Shown here piece by piece: positions 7,424 through 15,508 of a stretch of DNA of 64,000 bases. Numbering within the stretch: position 1 is the first letter of the stretch; every line of letters begins with the position of its first letter. Source of the stretch: F1-120-MAGs118 sp013360535 (GTDB lineage: Bacteria > Planctomycetota > UBA1135 > GCA-002686595); contig JAPKHC010000016.1 of assembly GCA_026647215.1 (NCBI GenBank), positions 1-64,000 on the forward strand. The letters run 5' to 3'. A model generated the notes under the pieces. The model worked only from the letters and a program-made list of their open reading frames with translations. It made no database searches and was not told the DNA's origin. Both the position numbers and the translations under genes were made by a program.

Positions 7424-9655
7424 TCAGTCGGCGAGCGTCAGCACGACGGTCTCCCGCGCCTTGAGAGTGCCGACGAGGTCCGTGCCTTGGCGTTCCAGCC
7501 GCACACCTTCCGTCTTGAACGGTGCTCCGCCGAACGGATCGCGCAGCCGCAGCTCGCCCCCACGCTCCGCAGCGATCCCGACCAGTCGTGTGCGCCCGCC
7601 GACGCGTTTCGCGGACACGCGGAACGCTCCTTCGGCGCGCAGCCTGTCGAACTCGACGTCCTTCCAGCGCTCGCTCGTCGCCGGGAACACGCGCACGACG
7701 CCGCCCCAGCTCTGCAGCAGCATCTCGTGCACCGCCTGGGCGGCGAGCATGTTGCCTTCGAGCGTGAACGGTCGGTACGTGAACTTCGACAGGCCCTTGC
7801 CGGACTGATCGCCGTTCAGGTGGAAGCCGTTGCGGCCCGTGAACGCGAGGTAGTTCTCGAGCTGCGCGAGCGCCTTCTCGGGCCTTCCCGCGCGCGCGAG
7901 CATGCAGGCGAACCACGAGAAGCTGTAACCGGTCCACCAGTCGCTGCCGTGGCGCTCGAGCTGGTCGAGCGTCGCGTCGATCGTGCGGCGCTCGCTCTCA
8001 CTGCCTTCGATCGTGAGCGTTCCGAGCGGGTGGATCGCCATCGCGTGCGAGAAGTGGCGGTGCGAGCTCTCGTACGGAATCCCGCGTGCGAACGTGAGCG
8101 CGCCGCTCTCCGCGTCGACGTCGAGCGGTTCCAGTCGCGCGAGCAGGTCGTTCCACTTCGCCGCTTCTTCCGCGCGGCCCAGCTCGCTCGCCTGCCGCGC
8201 GAGCGCGCCGAACAGCCAACGCAGCAGCGACTGGTCGTAGTTCGAGTTCGGCGGCAGCCACGAGCGCGCCGAGTTGTCGAAGATCTCGGGGCTCGACGAG
8301 AGCGGCAGGCGCAGGTGGCCTTCGCTGTCGGGCGCAAGCAACGCCGCGAGCGCACGCCCCGCCTGCGCACACCACGGAAACGCCACGTCCTTCAGGAACG
8401 CTTCGTCGCGCGTGTGGCGCCAGTGCTCGTCGAACAGCAGCGCCAGCCACGCTGTGTTCGTCGGCGAGAGCGAATACTGCCCCCAACCGCCCATCGCGCG
8501 CCCTTCGAGCGTCATCACACCCGGCACGACGATGCCGTCGACGGCGTAGAACGAGCGCGCGAAGCTCTCGAAACGTGGCTTGAGGCTCGCGAGATGCTGC
8601 AAGAAGCACAGGCCCGCGTCCGCGTGCCCCATCGGCAACTGCGCGCCGTACGTCGTCTGCGTGTTGAGGTCGTTGTGGTAGTCGCCCTTCCACGGCGGCA
8701 AGCCACCTTCGTCGTTGGTCCACAGGCCCTGCAACGCGATCGGTGCGCCGCCGCGCCCCAGTTGGTCGACTCGCGAGCCCGCGCCGTAGACGTAGCGCGC
8801 GAAGTCGTACTGCGCCTGGATACGCGCGTCCGGCAGACGCACGCTCGAAGCGCTCCAGTGCTCCTTCCACCACGACTCGTGCCACTGCTGCGCGAGCCAT
8901 TCGTACGGCATCGCCACCTGAAGGGGTGCACCTCCACCGAGCCAACTCTCGAGCGACTCGTCCTCGCTTGCTGCGTGGTCGCGCTTGCCGACGTGGATCA
9001 GGAGCGTCGTTCCTTCGTCGTCATCGTGCCGCACGCACGCGACTCCGTAGGCCATGCCTTGCGCAGCTTCCTGCACGTACCACTGACGCTCGCCGTCGGA
9101 GCCCATGCTCGCAGGGATGTAGGCGAGCTGCTTCACGGCCTGCGGTGGCGCGAGCCGAACCTGCGGCTTCACACCGTCGATGCGCACGACCGCGAACGGA
9201 AGCGTCGCGGAGACGTGCAGTCGTACGGTCGTTGCGCCGAGCTCCACCTTCGCCTGCGCGCTCGCCAGATCGAGCGTGAAACGCTGCACGTTCGTTCCTT
9301 CGGGAAACACGAGCTCGATGCGCCCGCCCGGCAACTTCGTCGGATACGGCACCGTGTCATAAGGCACGTCGAAGAGCTCGTGCAGCTTCTGCTGCGGTCC
9401 GTTCGCGACCAACTCCTTCATCGTCGCGTAAGTCCAATCTGCACGTTGCAGCGTCGGTGGCGTGCGTTCGTCCCACAGGTCGCCGCGGTCGAGCGACAGC
9501 CGCACGACGTTGCCTTCGCCCCACACGAGCACGCCCTGCGCGCCATTTCCCAGCGGCAAACCGTCGTCCGAACGTGTCACGGGCGCGTCGAGCACGACCG
9601 GCGCCGGAACGTGCGGAGCCTGCGCGACCACCGCCAGAAGCAGCAGCTCAAGCAT
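7424..9655 (-). CDS. Glycoside hydrolase family 95-like enzyme (alpha-L-fucosidase/galactosidase type)
   Basis: A 743-aa protein with the GH95 layout: N-terminal beta-sandwich domain (LPLGNGAQGVLVWG and LSLDRGDLWDER), then an (alpha/alpha)6 barrel with LQGLWTNDEGGLPPWKGDYH and NDLNTQTTY, the region carrying the catalytic Asn residues in the family, and a C-terminal sheet with EMLLQSWGGVVRVFPATSE. GH95 enzymes hydrolyse alpha-1,2-L-fucosides or alpha-L-galactosides by inversion. A short hydrophobic N-terminus (MLELLLLAVVAQAP) may be a signal peptide, so it probably works outside the cytoplasm. Its ATG at 9655 overlaps the last 8 nt of the rhamnose mutarotase gene, so both are made together. 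Specificity cannot be told from the sequence. Confidence 0.85.
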   Translation of the reverse strand: MLELLLLAVVAQAPHVPAPVVLDAPVTRSDDGLPLGNGAQGVLVWGEGNVVRLSLDRGDLWDERTPPTLQRADWTYATMKELVANGPQQKLHELFDVPYDTVPYPTKLPGGRIELVFPEGTNVQRFTLDLASAQAKVELGATTVRLHVSATLPFAVVRIDGVKPQVRLAPPQAVKQLAYIPASMGSDGERQWYVQEAAQGMAYGVACVRHDDDEGTTLLIHVGKRDHAASEDESLESWLGGGAPLQVAMPYEWLAQQWHESWWKEHWSASSVRLPDARIQAQYDFARYVYGAGSRVDQLGRGGAPIALQGLWTNDEGGLPPWKGDYHNDLNTQTTYGAQLPMGHADAGLCFLQHLASLKPRFESFARSFYAVDGIVVPGVMTLEGRAMGGWGQYSLSPTNTAWLALLFDEHWRHTRDEAFLKDVAFPWCAQAGRALAALLAPDSEGHLRLPLSSSPEIFDNSARSWLPPNSNYDQSLLRWLFGALARQASELGRAEEAAKWNDLLARLEPLDVDAESGALTFARGIPYESSHRHFSHAMAIHPLGTLTIEGSESERRTIDATLDQLERHGSDWWTGYSFSWFACMLARAGRPEKALAQLENYLAFTGRNGFHLNGDQSGKGLSKFTYRPFTLEGNMLAAQAVHEMLLQSWGGVVRVFPATSERWKDVEFDRLRAEGAFRVSAKRVGGRTRLVGIAAERGGELRLRDPFGGAPFKTEGVRLERQGTDLVGTLKARETVVLTLAD

Positions 9656-9986
9656 GGTGGAACACCTCGCGCATCTGCGCCCACCACTCGCCCTGGCGGC
9701 GCGTGCCTACGGGCTCCTGGCACGGCTCCGTGAGCTTCCACCAGCGCTGCGTTTCCGGATCCGCCGCCATCCGCGCCATGTCCGCCGCGAAATCCGCGCC
9801 TACGTGCTCGAAGTACGCGAACAGGTAGTCGCGACCGTCGTCGAGCCGCTGCAGGAAGATCGAGTAGTTCCGCAGGTTGCAGTCGCTGATGCGCGCGAGC
9901 ACCCCCGGCCAGACTTCCGCGTGCAACTTCACGTACTCGTCGACTTTCTCCGGCCGCAGCCGGATCACCATTCCGTAGCGCTTCAT
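9648..9986 (-). CDS. rhaM: L-rhamnose mutarotase family protein
   Basis: The true start is the ATG at 9986 (MKRYGMVIRLRPEKVDEY), giving 112 aa, close to the 104 aa of E. coli RhaM; longer in-frame readings into the upstream promoter are not supported. Family features are seen: KLHAEVWPGVLARI, NYSIFL, DYLFAYFE and RWWKLTEP. RhaM interconverts the alpha and beta anomers of L-rhamnose; relatives act on L-fucose. It overlaps the downstream GH95 gene by 8 nt, so a mutarotase for the deoxysugar released by the hydrolase is a sensible reading. It is divergent from the BNR-repeat gene across only 36 bp, so promoters for both must lie in or near that short gap. Confidence 0.85.
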   Translation of the reverse strand: MKRYGMVIRLRPEKVDEYVKLHAEVWPGVLARISDCNLRNYSIFLQRLDDGRDYLFAYFEHVGADFAADMARMAADPETQRWWKLTEPCQEPVGTRRQGEWWAQMREVFHHA

Positions 9987-10022
9987 GCTCGCGACTCTAC
10001 CGAGCGACGCTACAACCTTCCC

Positions 10023-11105
10023 ATGCTCCCCCTGCTCTTCCTCGCACTTCAGGACGCCCCTCGGTTTCTCGATCTTTCCGGCGACACTTCGCGCCGCGTC
10101 GTCGTCGACCGCCAGTCCGGCCAGTACCTCGGCCACCCGACCACCGCGCTGCTAGGCGACGGCCGCACGATCCTGTGCGCCTATCCCGAAGGCCACGGTC
10201 GCGGCGCGATTCGCCTCGTGCGCAGCGAGGATGGCGGCGCGAGCTGGAGCAAGCCGTTGCCCGTTCCCGCGAGCTTCGCGACAAGCCTCGAGACGCCGAC
10301 GTTGCACCGGTTCGTGCTGCCCGACGGCCGCGAGCGCGTGCTGCTCTTCTCCGGCCTCAACCCCGCGCGCCTCTCGCATTCCGACGATGGCGGCCGCACA
10401 TGGACCGAGCTTGCGCCTGCGGGCAATTGGGGCGGCATCGTCGTGATGTCGAGCGTCGCGCGGCTCGCCGACGGCTCGCTCGGTGCGTTCTTCCACGACG
10501 ACGGGCGCTTCCTCGCACCCGGAGGCAAGGCCGCGGGCACGTTCACGCTCTTGCAGAGTTTCTCGAAGGATCTTGGACTTTCGTGGAGCGAGCCGGAACC
10601 GATCTGGAGCGGCAGTGACGTGCACCTGTGCGAGCCGGGGATCGTGCGTTCGCCCGATGGCGCGCGCCTCGCGTTGCTCCTGCGCGAGAACCGCCGCGCG
10701 AAGGAAGCGCACGTGATGCTCTCCGACGACGAGGCGCGCACGTGGGGTCCGCCGCGCGAGCTGAACCCCGCGCTCACCGGCGATCGCCACGTCGGTGTGC
10801 ATGCGCTCGACGGTCGCCTCGTCGTCACGTTCCGCGACATGGCGAAAGCGAGCCCGACCCGCGGCGACTGGCTCGTGTGGGTCGGCCGTTTCGACGACCT
10901 CGAGCGCGCCGGTCCCGGCGAAATGCGCGTGCGCCTCGCCGACAACCACCACGAGTACGACTGCGGCTACGCGGGGCTCGAGCTGCTTCCCGACGGCACG
11001 TTCGTGGCGACGAGCTACGGCCACTGGACCCAAGGCGAGAAGCCCTACGTGATCAGCGTGCGCTTCACGCTCGCAGAACTCGACCGCCTTCGCTCGCAGC
11101 GGTGA
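10023..11105 (+). CDS. BNR/sialidase-like six-bladed propeller protein
   Basis: A 360-aa protein from ATG 10023. At least four Asp-box-type motifs are visible (SEDGGASWS, SDDGGRTWT, SKDLGLSWS, SDDEARTWG), spaced as in the sialidase propeller fold. An Arg in the segment LLRENRRAK and an Asp/Glu-rich C-terminal part (NHHEYDCGYAGLELL) are similar to exo-alpha-sialidase-like proteins of planctomycetes. The N-terminus MLPLLFLALQDAP is short and hydrophobic, perhaps a minimal signal peptide. It is divergent from the mutarotase/GH95 pair and 88 bp upstream of the NupG-like transporter, which fits glycan degradation. True sialidase activity is not shown; many such proteins act on other sugars. Confidence 0.8.
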   Translation: MLPLLFLALQDAPRFLDLSGDTSRRVVVDRQSGQYLGHPTTALLGDGRTILCAYPEGHGRGAIRLVRSEDGGASWSKPLPVPASFATSLETPTLHRFVLPDGRERVLLFSGLNPARLSHSDDGGRTWTELAPAGNWGGIVVMSSVARLADGSLGAFFHDDGRFLAPGGKAAGTFTLLQSFSKDLGLSWSEPEPIWSGSDVHLCEPGIVRSPDGARLALLLRENRRAKEAHVMLSDDEARTWGPPRELNPALTGDRHVGVHALDGRLVVTFRDMAKASPTRGDWLVWVGRFDDLERAGPGEMRVRLADNHHEYDCGYAGLELLPDGTFVATSYGHWTQGEKPYVISVRFTLAELDRLRSQR

Positions 11106-11193
11106 AAGCCCGACTTCCGGGCGCGCGCATCCCGCTCGTCCACTCGCTATCGTCCGCCCGGTCCCACCCCACCACCGCCACCTCAGGCCATCC

Positions 11194-12450
11194 ATGAGCA
11201 CGAGCGCGCCTCCCGCACCCGCGATCCAGTCCCGCCTCTCGGTGATGATGTTCCTCCAGTTCTTCGTCTGGGGCGCGTGGTACGTGTCCATGACGGGCTG
11301 GATGACGACCGAAGGCGTGGGCTTGGGCGAGCTGATCGGCTGGGCCTACACCGTCGGCCCGATCGCCTCGTGCATCTCGCCGTTTTTCCTCGGCATGGTC
11401 GCCGACCGTTACTTCGCGACGCAGCGTGTGCTCGCCGCGATGCACTTCGTCGGTGGCGCGATCCTCCTCGGCGTTCCGGCGATCGCGGGCAGCGCCGGCG
11501 CCGACGCGGCGATGGGCTTCACGCACCCGTACATCCTCGCGCTGTTCGCGCACATGCTGTTCTACATGCCGACGGTCGGGCTCACGACGACGCTGAGCCT
11601 CGCCAACATGACTGCGCCGGAGAAGCAGTTCCCGATCGTGCGCGTGTGGGGCACGATCGGCTGGATCGCGGCCGGAATCGTGGTGAGCCGGCTCCCCGGC
11701 GGCGACAAGAGTCCGGCGCAGTTCTGGCTCGCGGGCGGTGCGTCGATCCTGCTCGCGCTGTATTCGCTGACGCTCCCCAACACGCCGCCTCCCGGCAAGG
11801 GCAAGGCCGTGAGCGCGCGCGAGCTGCTCGGCCTCGACTCGCTCGCGCTGATGAAGTCCGCGCCCTACGCGATCTTCATCCTGTGCTCGTTCCTGATCTG
11901 CATCCCGCTCGCGGGCTACTACAACCAGGCGCGCGGCTTCATCGCCAGCCCGGCGATCGGCGACACGAACTCGACCTTCACCATGACCTACGGACAGATG
12001 TCCGAGATCCTGTTCATGGTCACGATGCCGCTGTTCCTCCGGCGCCTGGGCATCAAGTGGATGCTCGCGGTCGGCATGCTCGCGTGGGTCGTGCGTTATG
12101 GCCTGTTCAGCTTCGCCGCGAACGACCACGTGATGTGGATGGCGATCGTCGCGATCGTGCTGCACGGCATCTGCTACGACTTCTTCTTCGTCACGGGCTT
12201 CCTGTACGTCGACCGCAAGGCGCCGCGCGAGCTGCGCGGCCAGGCGCAGGGTTTCCTCGTGCTCGTCACGCAGGGCCTGGGCCTCGGTCTCGGCGCGCAG
12301 GTCGTGGCGCGGCTGCTCGCGTCGAACACCAGCGCCGAGGGGCTCGTCGACTGGCAGCACTTCTGGGGCCTGCTCGCGGCGGCGGCGCTCGGCGTTTTCC
12401 TCGTCTTCGTCGCACTTTTCCGAGACAAGGCGGCCGAGCAGGCCGAGTGA
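11194..12450 (+). CDS. NupG-like major facilitator nucleoside/sugar:H+ symporter
   Basis: A 418-aa integral membrane protein with about 12 hydrophobic segments. The N-terminal SRLSVMMFLQFFVWGAWYVS and the downstream GPIASCISPFFLGMVADRYF are typical of the nucleoside:H+ symporter (NupG) branch of the MFS. It also has PIVRVWGTIGWI at the TM5 region and GICYDFFFVTGFLYVD in the second half. Family members import nucleosides by proton symport, and planctomycete members sit by sugar hydrolases, so the substrate may be a saccharide. It starts at ATG 11194 and follows the BNR gene on the same strand after 88 bp. There is no clear terminator after it. Confidence 0.85.
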   Translation: MSTSAPPAPAIQSRLSVMMFLQFFVWGAWYVSMTGWMTTEGVGLGELIGWAYTVGPIASCISPFFLGMVADRYFATQRVLAAMHFVGGAILLGVPAIAGSAGADAAMGFTHPYILALFAHMLFYMPTVGLTTTLSLANMTAPEKQFPIVRVWGTIGWIAAGIVVSRLPGGDKSPAQFWLAGGASILLALYSLTLPNTPPPGKGKAVSARELLGLDSLALMKSAPYAIFILCSFLICIPLAGYYNQARGFIASPAIGDTNSTFTMTYGQMSEILFMVTMPLFLRRLGIKWMLAVGMLAWVVRYGLFSFAANDHVMWMAIVAIVLHGICYDFFFVTGFLYVDRKAPRELRGQAQGFLVLVTQGLGLGLGAQVVARLLASNTSAEGLVDWQHFWGLLAAAALGVFLVFVALFRDKAAEQAE

Positions 12451-12612
12451 CGCAAGGGGCACGCGGAAGGCCTGCGCGGCAGCGCACGACGCGAGGTGCG
12501 CGGGCCTCCACCTTGCGCGCCGACGAACCTCACCGCTAACCTCCCGCCTCCCGGGCGTTAGCTCGTCTGGTTTCGCCCTTCCAGCACCCCCATCGCCCTA
12601 CAGGAACTTCCC

Positions 12613-12876
12613 ATGCGTCCCCACCGCGCCACGCTGATCCTCGTCCTCGGCATCTCCTCGCTGGTCTGCTGCGGCTTTCTCGGCATCCCGGCGTTTCTCA
12701 TGGGCAAGACGGACCTTGCGGCGATGGCCGATGGACAGATGGATCGCAGCGGTGAGGGCATGACGAATGCCGGCAAGATCTGCGGCATCATCGGCATCAT
12801 CTTCGGCGTGCTTCAGCTGCTGGCGCTGATCGGCTACATGCTCATCGTGGCTGGCTTGGTCGCAAGCAACAGCTAG
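12613..12876 (+). CDS. Small DUF4190-type membrane protein
   Basis: An 87-aa protein with two hydrophobic segments (about residues 7-30 and 55-83) separated by a polar loop, MGKTDLAAMADGQMDRSGEG. The pattern LVLGISSLVCCGFLGIPAFLMGK followed by AGKICGIIGIIFGVLQ is that of DUF4190 proteins, small inner-membrane proteins of unknown function. AGGAA at 12602-12606 gives a plausible ribosome-binding site seven bases before the ATG. It is 32 bp upstream of a DUF2752 gene on the same strand, and in several bacteria such small membrane proteins occur together. Confidence 0.75.
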   Translation: MRPHRATLILVLGISSLVCCGFLGIPAFLMGKTDLAAMADGQMDRSGEGMTNAGKICGIIGIIFGVLQLLALIGYMLIVAGLVASNS

Positions 12877-12907
12877 CTCGCCGCGACGGCCCAGCGAGCC
12901 TGGCCTC

Positions 12908-13321
12908 TTGCGCGTCACCCTTCGGCGTGTTCCTGCCTCGAGAGTGCCCAGCGTCCCCTTGTGGGCCCTGTTGGTTTTCGCCCTGTGGGCCGCCATCGTC
13001 GCGCTCGGACTTCGGTTCGGCGACGGCGAGGGCGGCGGCCTTGTGCTGTGCCACTTCAAGCGCCTCACCGGCCGTCCGTGCCCGAGCTGCGGTTCGTCGC
13101 GCGGCGTCCTCGCGGCGCTCCACGGCGACCTCGTCGAGGCTTGGGCCTGGAATCCGCTCGTGATGAGCGTGCTGGGAATCCTCGCGACGCTCACGCTGCT
13201 GCGCCTCGCGACCGCGAAACGCCTCGAGGTCGAGCTCGACCCGCCCGCGCGCTGGCTCCTGTGGAGCCTCGGTCTCGTCGCGCTCGCGGCGAACTGGTGG
13301 TGGATCTGGGATCGCGCGTGA
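12908..13321 (+). CDS. DUF2752 membrane protein
   Basis: A 137-aa protein (from TTG 12908; GTG 12944 would give 125 aa and an equally good N-terminus). It has three predicted membrane segments and the DUF2752 signature: CHFKRLTGRPCPSCGSSRG followed by ALHGDLVEAWAWNPL. The two cysteines in CPSCG are the conserved feature of the family, whose function is not known. It lies just downstream of the DUF4190-type gene and converges on the PDZ/toroid gene with a 6-bp gap. Confidence 0.75.
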   Translation: MRVTLRRVPASRVPSVPLWALLVFALWAAIVALGLRFGDGEGGGLVLCHFKRLTGRPCPSCGSSRGVLAALHGDLVEAWAWNPLVMSVLGILATLTLLRLATAKRLEVELDPPARWLLWSLGLVALAANWWWIWDRA

Positions 13322-13327
13322 CCGAAG

Positions 13328-14836
13328 TCAGCGTGTCGGGAACGTGCGCCCGGTGAGCGCGAGGCGCTTGAGCGGGATCGAGAACAGGAAAGCCGTGACG
13401 GCGCTCGCCTGCAGCCGCGCGTCGGAGCCGTAGCCGGCGTTGTCGCGGTTGGGCTGGTAGTAGAAGGAGCCGTCGTTGCACTGCGCGAGCGTGAACCACC
13501 AGCGGTTCGCGTCCATCAAGCGGCGGAAGTTCGTGGGCTCGACCCACGCGGCGAGGCCGGCGTAGCCCATGCCGAGGATCGGCGAGCCGTGCGTGTCGGG
13601 GAAACTCTCGGGGTGCTCGCCGATCACGGCGGAATGGCGCCTGGCGCGCGAGCGGTAGGTCGCGTCGGGCCACGGTGAGAGCGCGTTCGCGATTCCCGCA
13701 GCGCCCGTGCGGCCCATGTCGGCCCAGTCCTTGTCGCCCGCGACCTCGTCTCCGTACCAGACGTAGCCGTTCGAGCCGGTGCCGCGCTCGAGGAACGCGT
13801 AGGCGGCGTCGTGGCGCGCGCGGTCGACCTCGACGCCGCAGCGGCTCATCAACGCAAACGCGAGCGCACCTTGCCCGGTGAGCATCGCGATCGGTCCGTA
13901 GCCCTCGAAGCCGGTGTTGTGGCCCCAGCCGCCGTGCTGCTCGAGCTCGCTCTCGGGCCACGAGTCGGGGTGCGACTGCTTGACGCTCGGCTTGAGCTGC
14001 GAGAGCGACAGGTACTGCGACGAGTACAGGAAGTCACGCACCTCGGCGAGCTCCGCCACGACCCCCTTCTCGCGCGTCGCGAGCTGGTACTCGCTCATCA
14101 CGATCGCCGCGGTCATGTAGCGCCAGTTGATCAGCGAATCGACGTCGACGGCCTTCGTCGTGCGCGCGTGGAAGCGCACGTTGCGCTCGACGGCCTTGGC
14201 GTGCGCGGGCTTGTCGCCCTGCAACAGCGCGAGCGGTGCGAACGTGTCGACCACCGGATCGCCGAACGAGCCGTCCTCGCGTTGCGCGGCGACGAGCAAC
14301 TCGAGCAGCTCGGCCCTGATGCGCTCGCTCTTGCGGCATTCCGCAGGAAACGTCGGCGAAAACGTGCCGTGGCGCTGGCCGACGTCGAGCGTGACCTCGC
14401 GCTCCTTGCCGTCGCGTTGCACGAGCAGGGCGAGCTTGCCGTTCGCTTGCGGCCCCTGACATTCCTCGAGCGCGTTCGCGAACTCGAGCACGGGCCCGTG
14501 CGCTCCGAACTTGTCCATGCCGTAGCCGTTGCGGTGCGGCGTCGCGAAGCGCTTGCCCGCCGCGCCGACGATCACGTCCCCCAGCGCGAGCTTCTTGTGC
14601 GCGGGCGAGCCGTCGAACACGTGGCGCACGACGAGCGTGGCCGGGGCGTTCTCGACGAGCTCGATGCGCAGCCCCGAGAGCCCGAGGTTGTAGTACCAGC
14701 CCGGCACCTCCGCGTCCGGGCCGGAGTCCGCGCGCTGCCTCCACGGGTGGCCGTCGGGGCCGTAGTGGACCTGCGCGGCGGCGGTGCCGGCGAGCAGGGC
14801 CAGCGCGAGAAGGTGAGAGACGCTCGTTCGGATCAT
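13328..14836 (-). CDS. Secreted PDZ plus alpha/alpha-toroid protein (DUF6288-like)
   Basis: ATG 14836 gives a 502-aa protein with a clean signal peptide (MIRTSVSHLLALALLAGTAAA); upstream in-frame codons are not protein-like. After HPWRQRADSGPDAEVPGWYYNLG comes a PDZ-like domain (about residues 40-165, VFDGSPAHKKLALGDVIVGAAG). The rest is helical and repeats GY/GW-rich turns (HGGWGHNTGFEGYGPI, MGRTGAAGIANAL, GMGYAGLAAW) like prenyltransferase or squalene-cyclase-type toroids. I believe this matches DUF6288, a family common in planctomycetes with no known activity; that name is from memory. It is divergent from the arm-domain miniprotein, with a 263-bp gap in which I see no clear signal. Confidence 0.7.
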   Translation of the reverse strand: MIRTSVSHLLALALLAGTAAAQVHYGPDGHPWRQRADSGPDAEVPGWYYNLGLSGLRIELVENAPATLVVRHVFDGSPAHKKLALGDVIVGAAGKRFATPHRNGYGMDKFGAHGPVLEFANALEECQGPQANGKLALLVQRDGKEREVTLDVGQRHGTFSPTFPAECRKSERIRAELLELLVAAQREDGSFGDPVVDTFAPLALLQGDKPAHAKAVERNVRFHARTTKAVDVDSLINWRYMTAAIVMSEYQLATREKGVVAELAEVRDFLYSSQYLSLSQLKPSVKQSHPDSWPESELEQHGGWGHNTGFEGYGPIAMLTGQGALAFALMSRCGVEVDRARHDAAYAFLERGTGSNGYVWYGDEVAGDKDWADMGRTGAAGIANALSPWPDATYRSRARRHSAVIGEHPESFPDTHGSPILGMGYAGLAAWVEPTNFRRLMDANRWWFTLAQCNDGSFYYQPNRDNAGYGSDARLQASAVTAFLFSIPLKRLALTGRTFPTR

Positions 14837-15099
14837 GCGGGGGGCTCCTCGCGTTCCATGACACACCAGCCCCTTGCGGCCCACGACGGGCGGCCCCAGA
14901 ATTTCGCGCACATCCGGAGTGGCCCGCGGGTTCGCGGGTCCGGCAACCTGGGAGGACAACCCAAGGTGCCCAGATGCGTCCCCACGGGGGCGCGCGATGT
15001 GGCGCGAGCCGCGAGGCTCCCGCAACGAAGTGTCCCGCGGCGAACGCTCGGCGGTCCCGCGCTCCGGTGGTTCCAGCGTCCGTCCGGCTCCAACCACCG

Positions 15100-15378
15100 A
15101 TGAAGACCCACCCGCCCCGCTTCACCCGCGCCCTCGACGGCGCGACCGATCCCGACCACCACCTCTGGCTCAACGGCAAGGTCTGGTGGATCGCGTTCAC
15201 CTACCACACGGCCGACGGTCGCAAGCGGCGCCTGCGGGCCTCGCTCGGTACCCACGACGTCCAAGTCGCCCGTCGCAGCCGCGACGAACTGCTCGACAGC
15301 TTCGAGCGGGACTTCGGCCATCGGCCGTCCCTGCGCTTCGCCGCAGCCGCGGAGCAAGACCGCGGGAAAGCCGCGTAA
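15100..15378 (+). CDS. Small protein resembling the arm/N-terminal DNA-binding domain of tyrosine integrases
   Basis: ATG 15100 gives 92 aa. The segment LWLNGKVWWIAFTYHTADG then KRRLRASLGTHDVQVARRS and RDELLDSFERDFG has the short three-strand plus helix pattern found at the N-terminus of phage-type integrases, here without a catalytic domain. The net charge is strongly positive in residues 40-60. It could be a stand-alone DNA-binding protein, an excisionase-like factor, or the stub of a lost integrase. Codon use looks normal and no RBS is obvious. It stands alone between the divergent PDZ/toroid gene and the secreted-protein gene, 1.9 kb from an IS110 element. Confidence 0.5.
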   Translation: MKTHPPRFTRALDGATDPDHHLWLNGKVWWIAFTYHTADGRKRRLRASLGTHDVQVARRSRDELLDSFERDFGHRPSLRFAAAAEQDRGKAA

Positions 15379-15508
15379 GTCCGAGGGAAGTTCCCGGGGA
15401 GTCTCCCCAAGAAAAGCCGCCCATGGCAGACTCGCGCTACGCCCTTCGGCCTTTCGAATCAGGTTGAGAGGAACGACTCGCAGGGCGCAACCCTCCTCGG
15501 AGATACTC

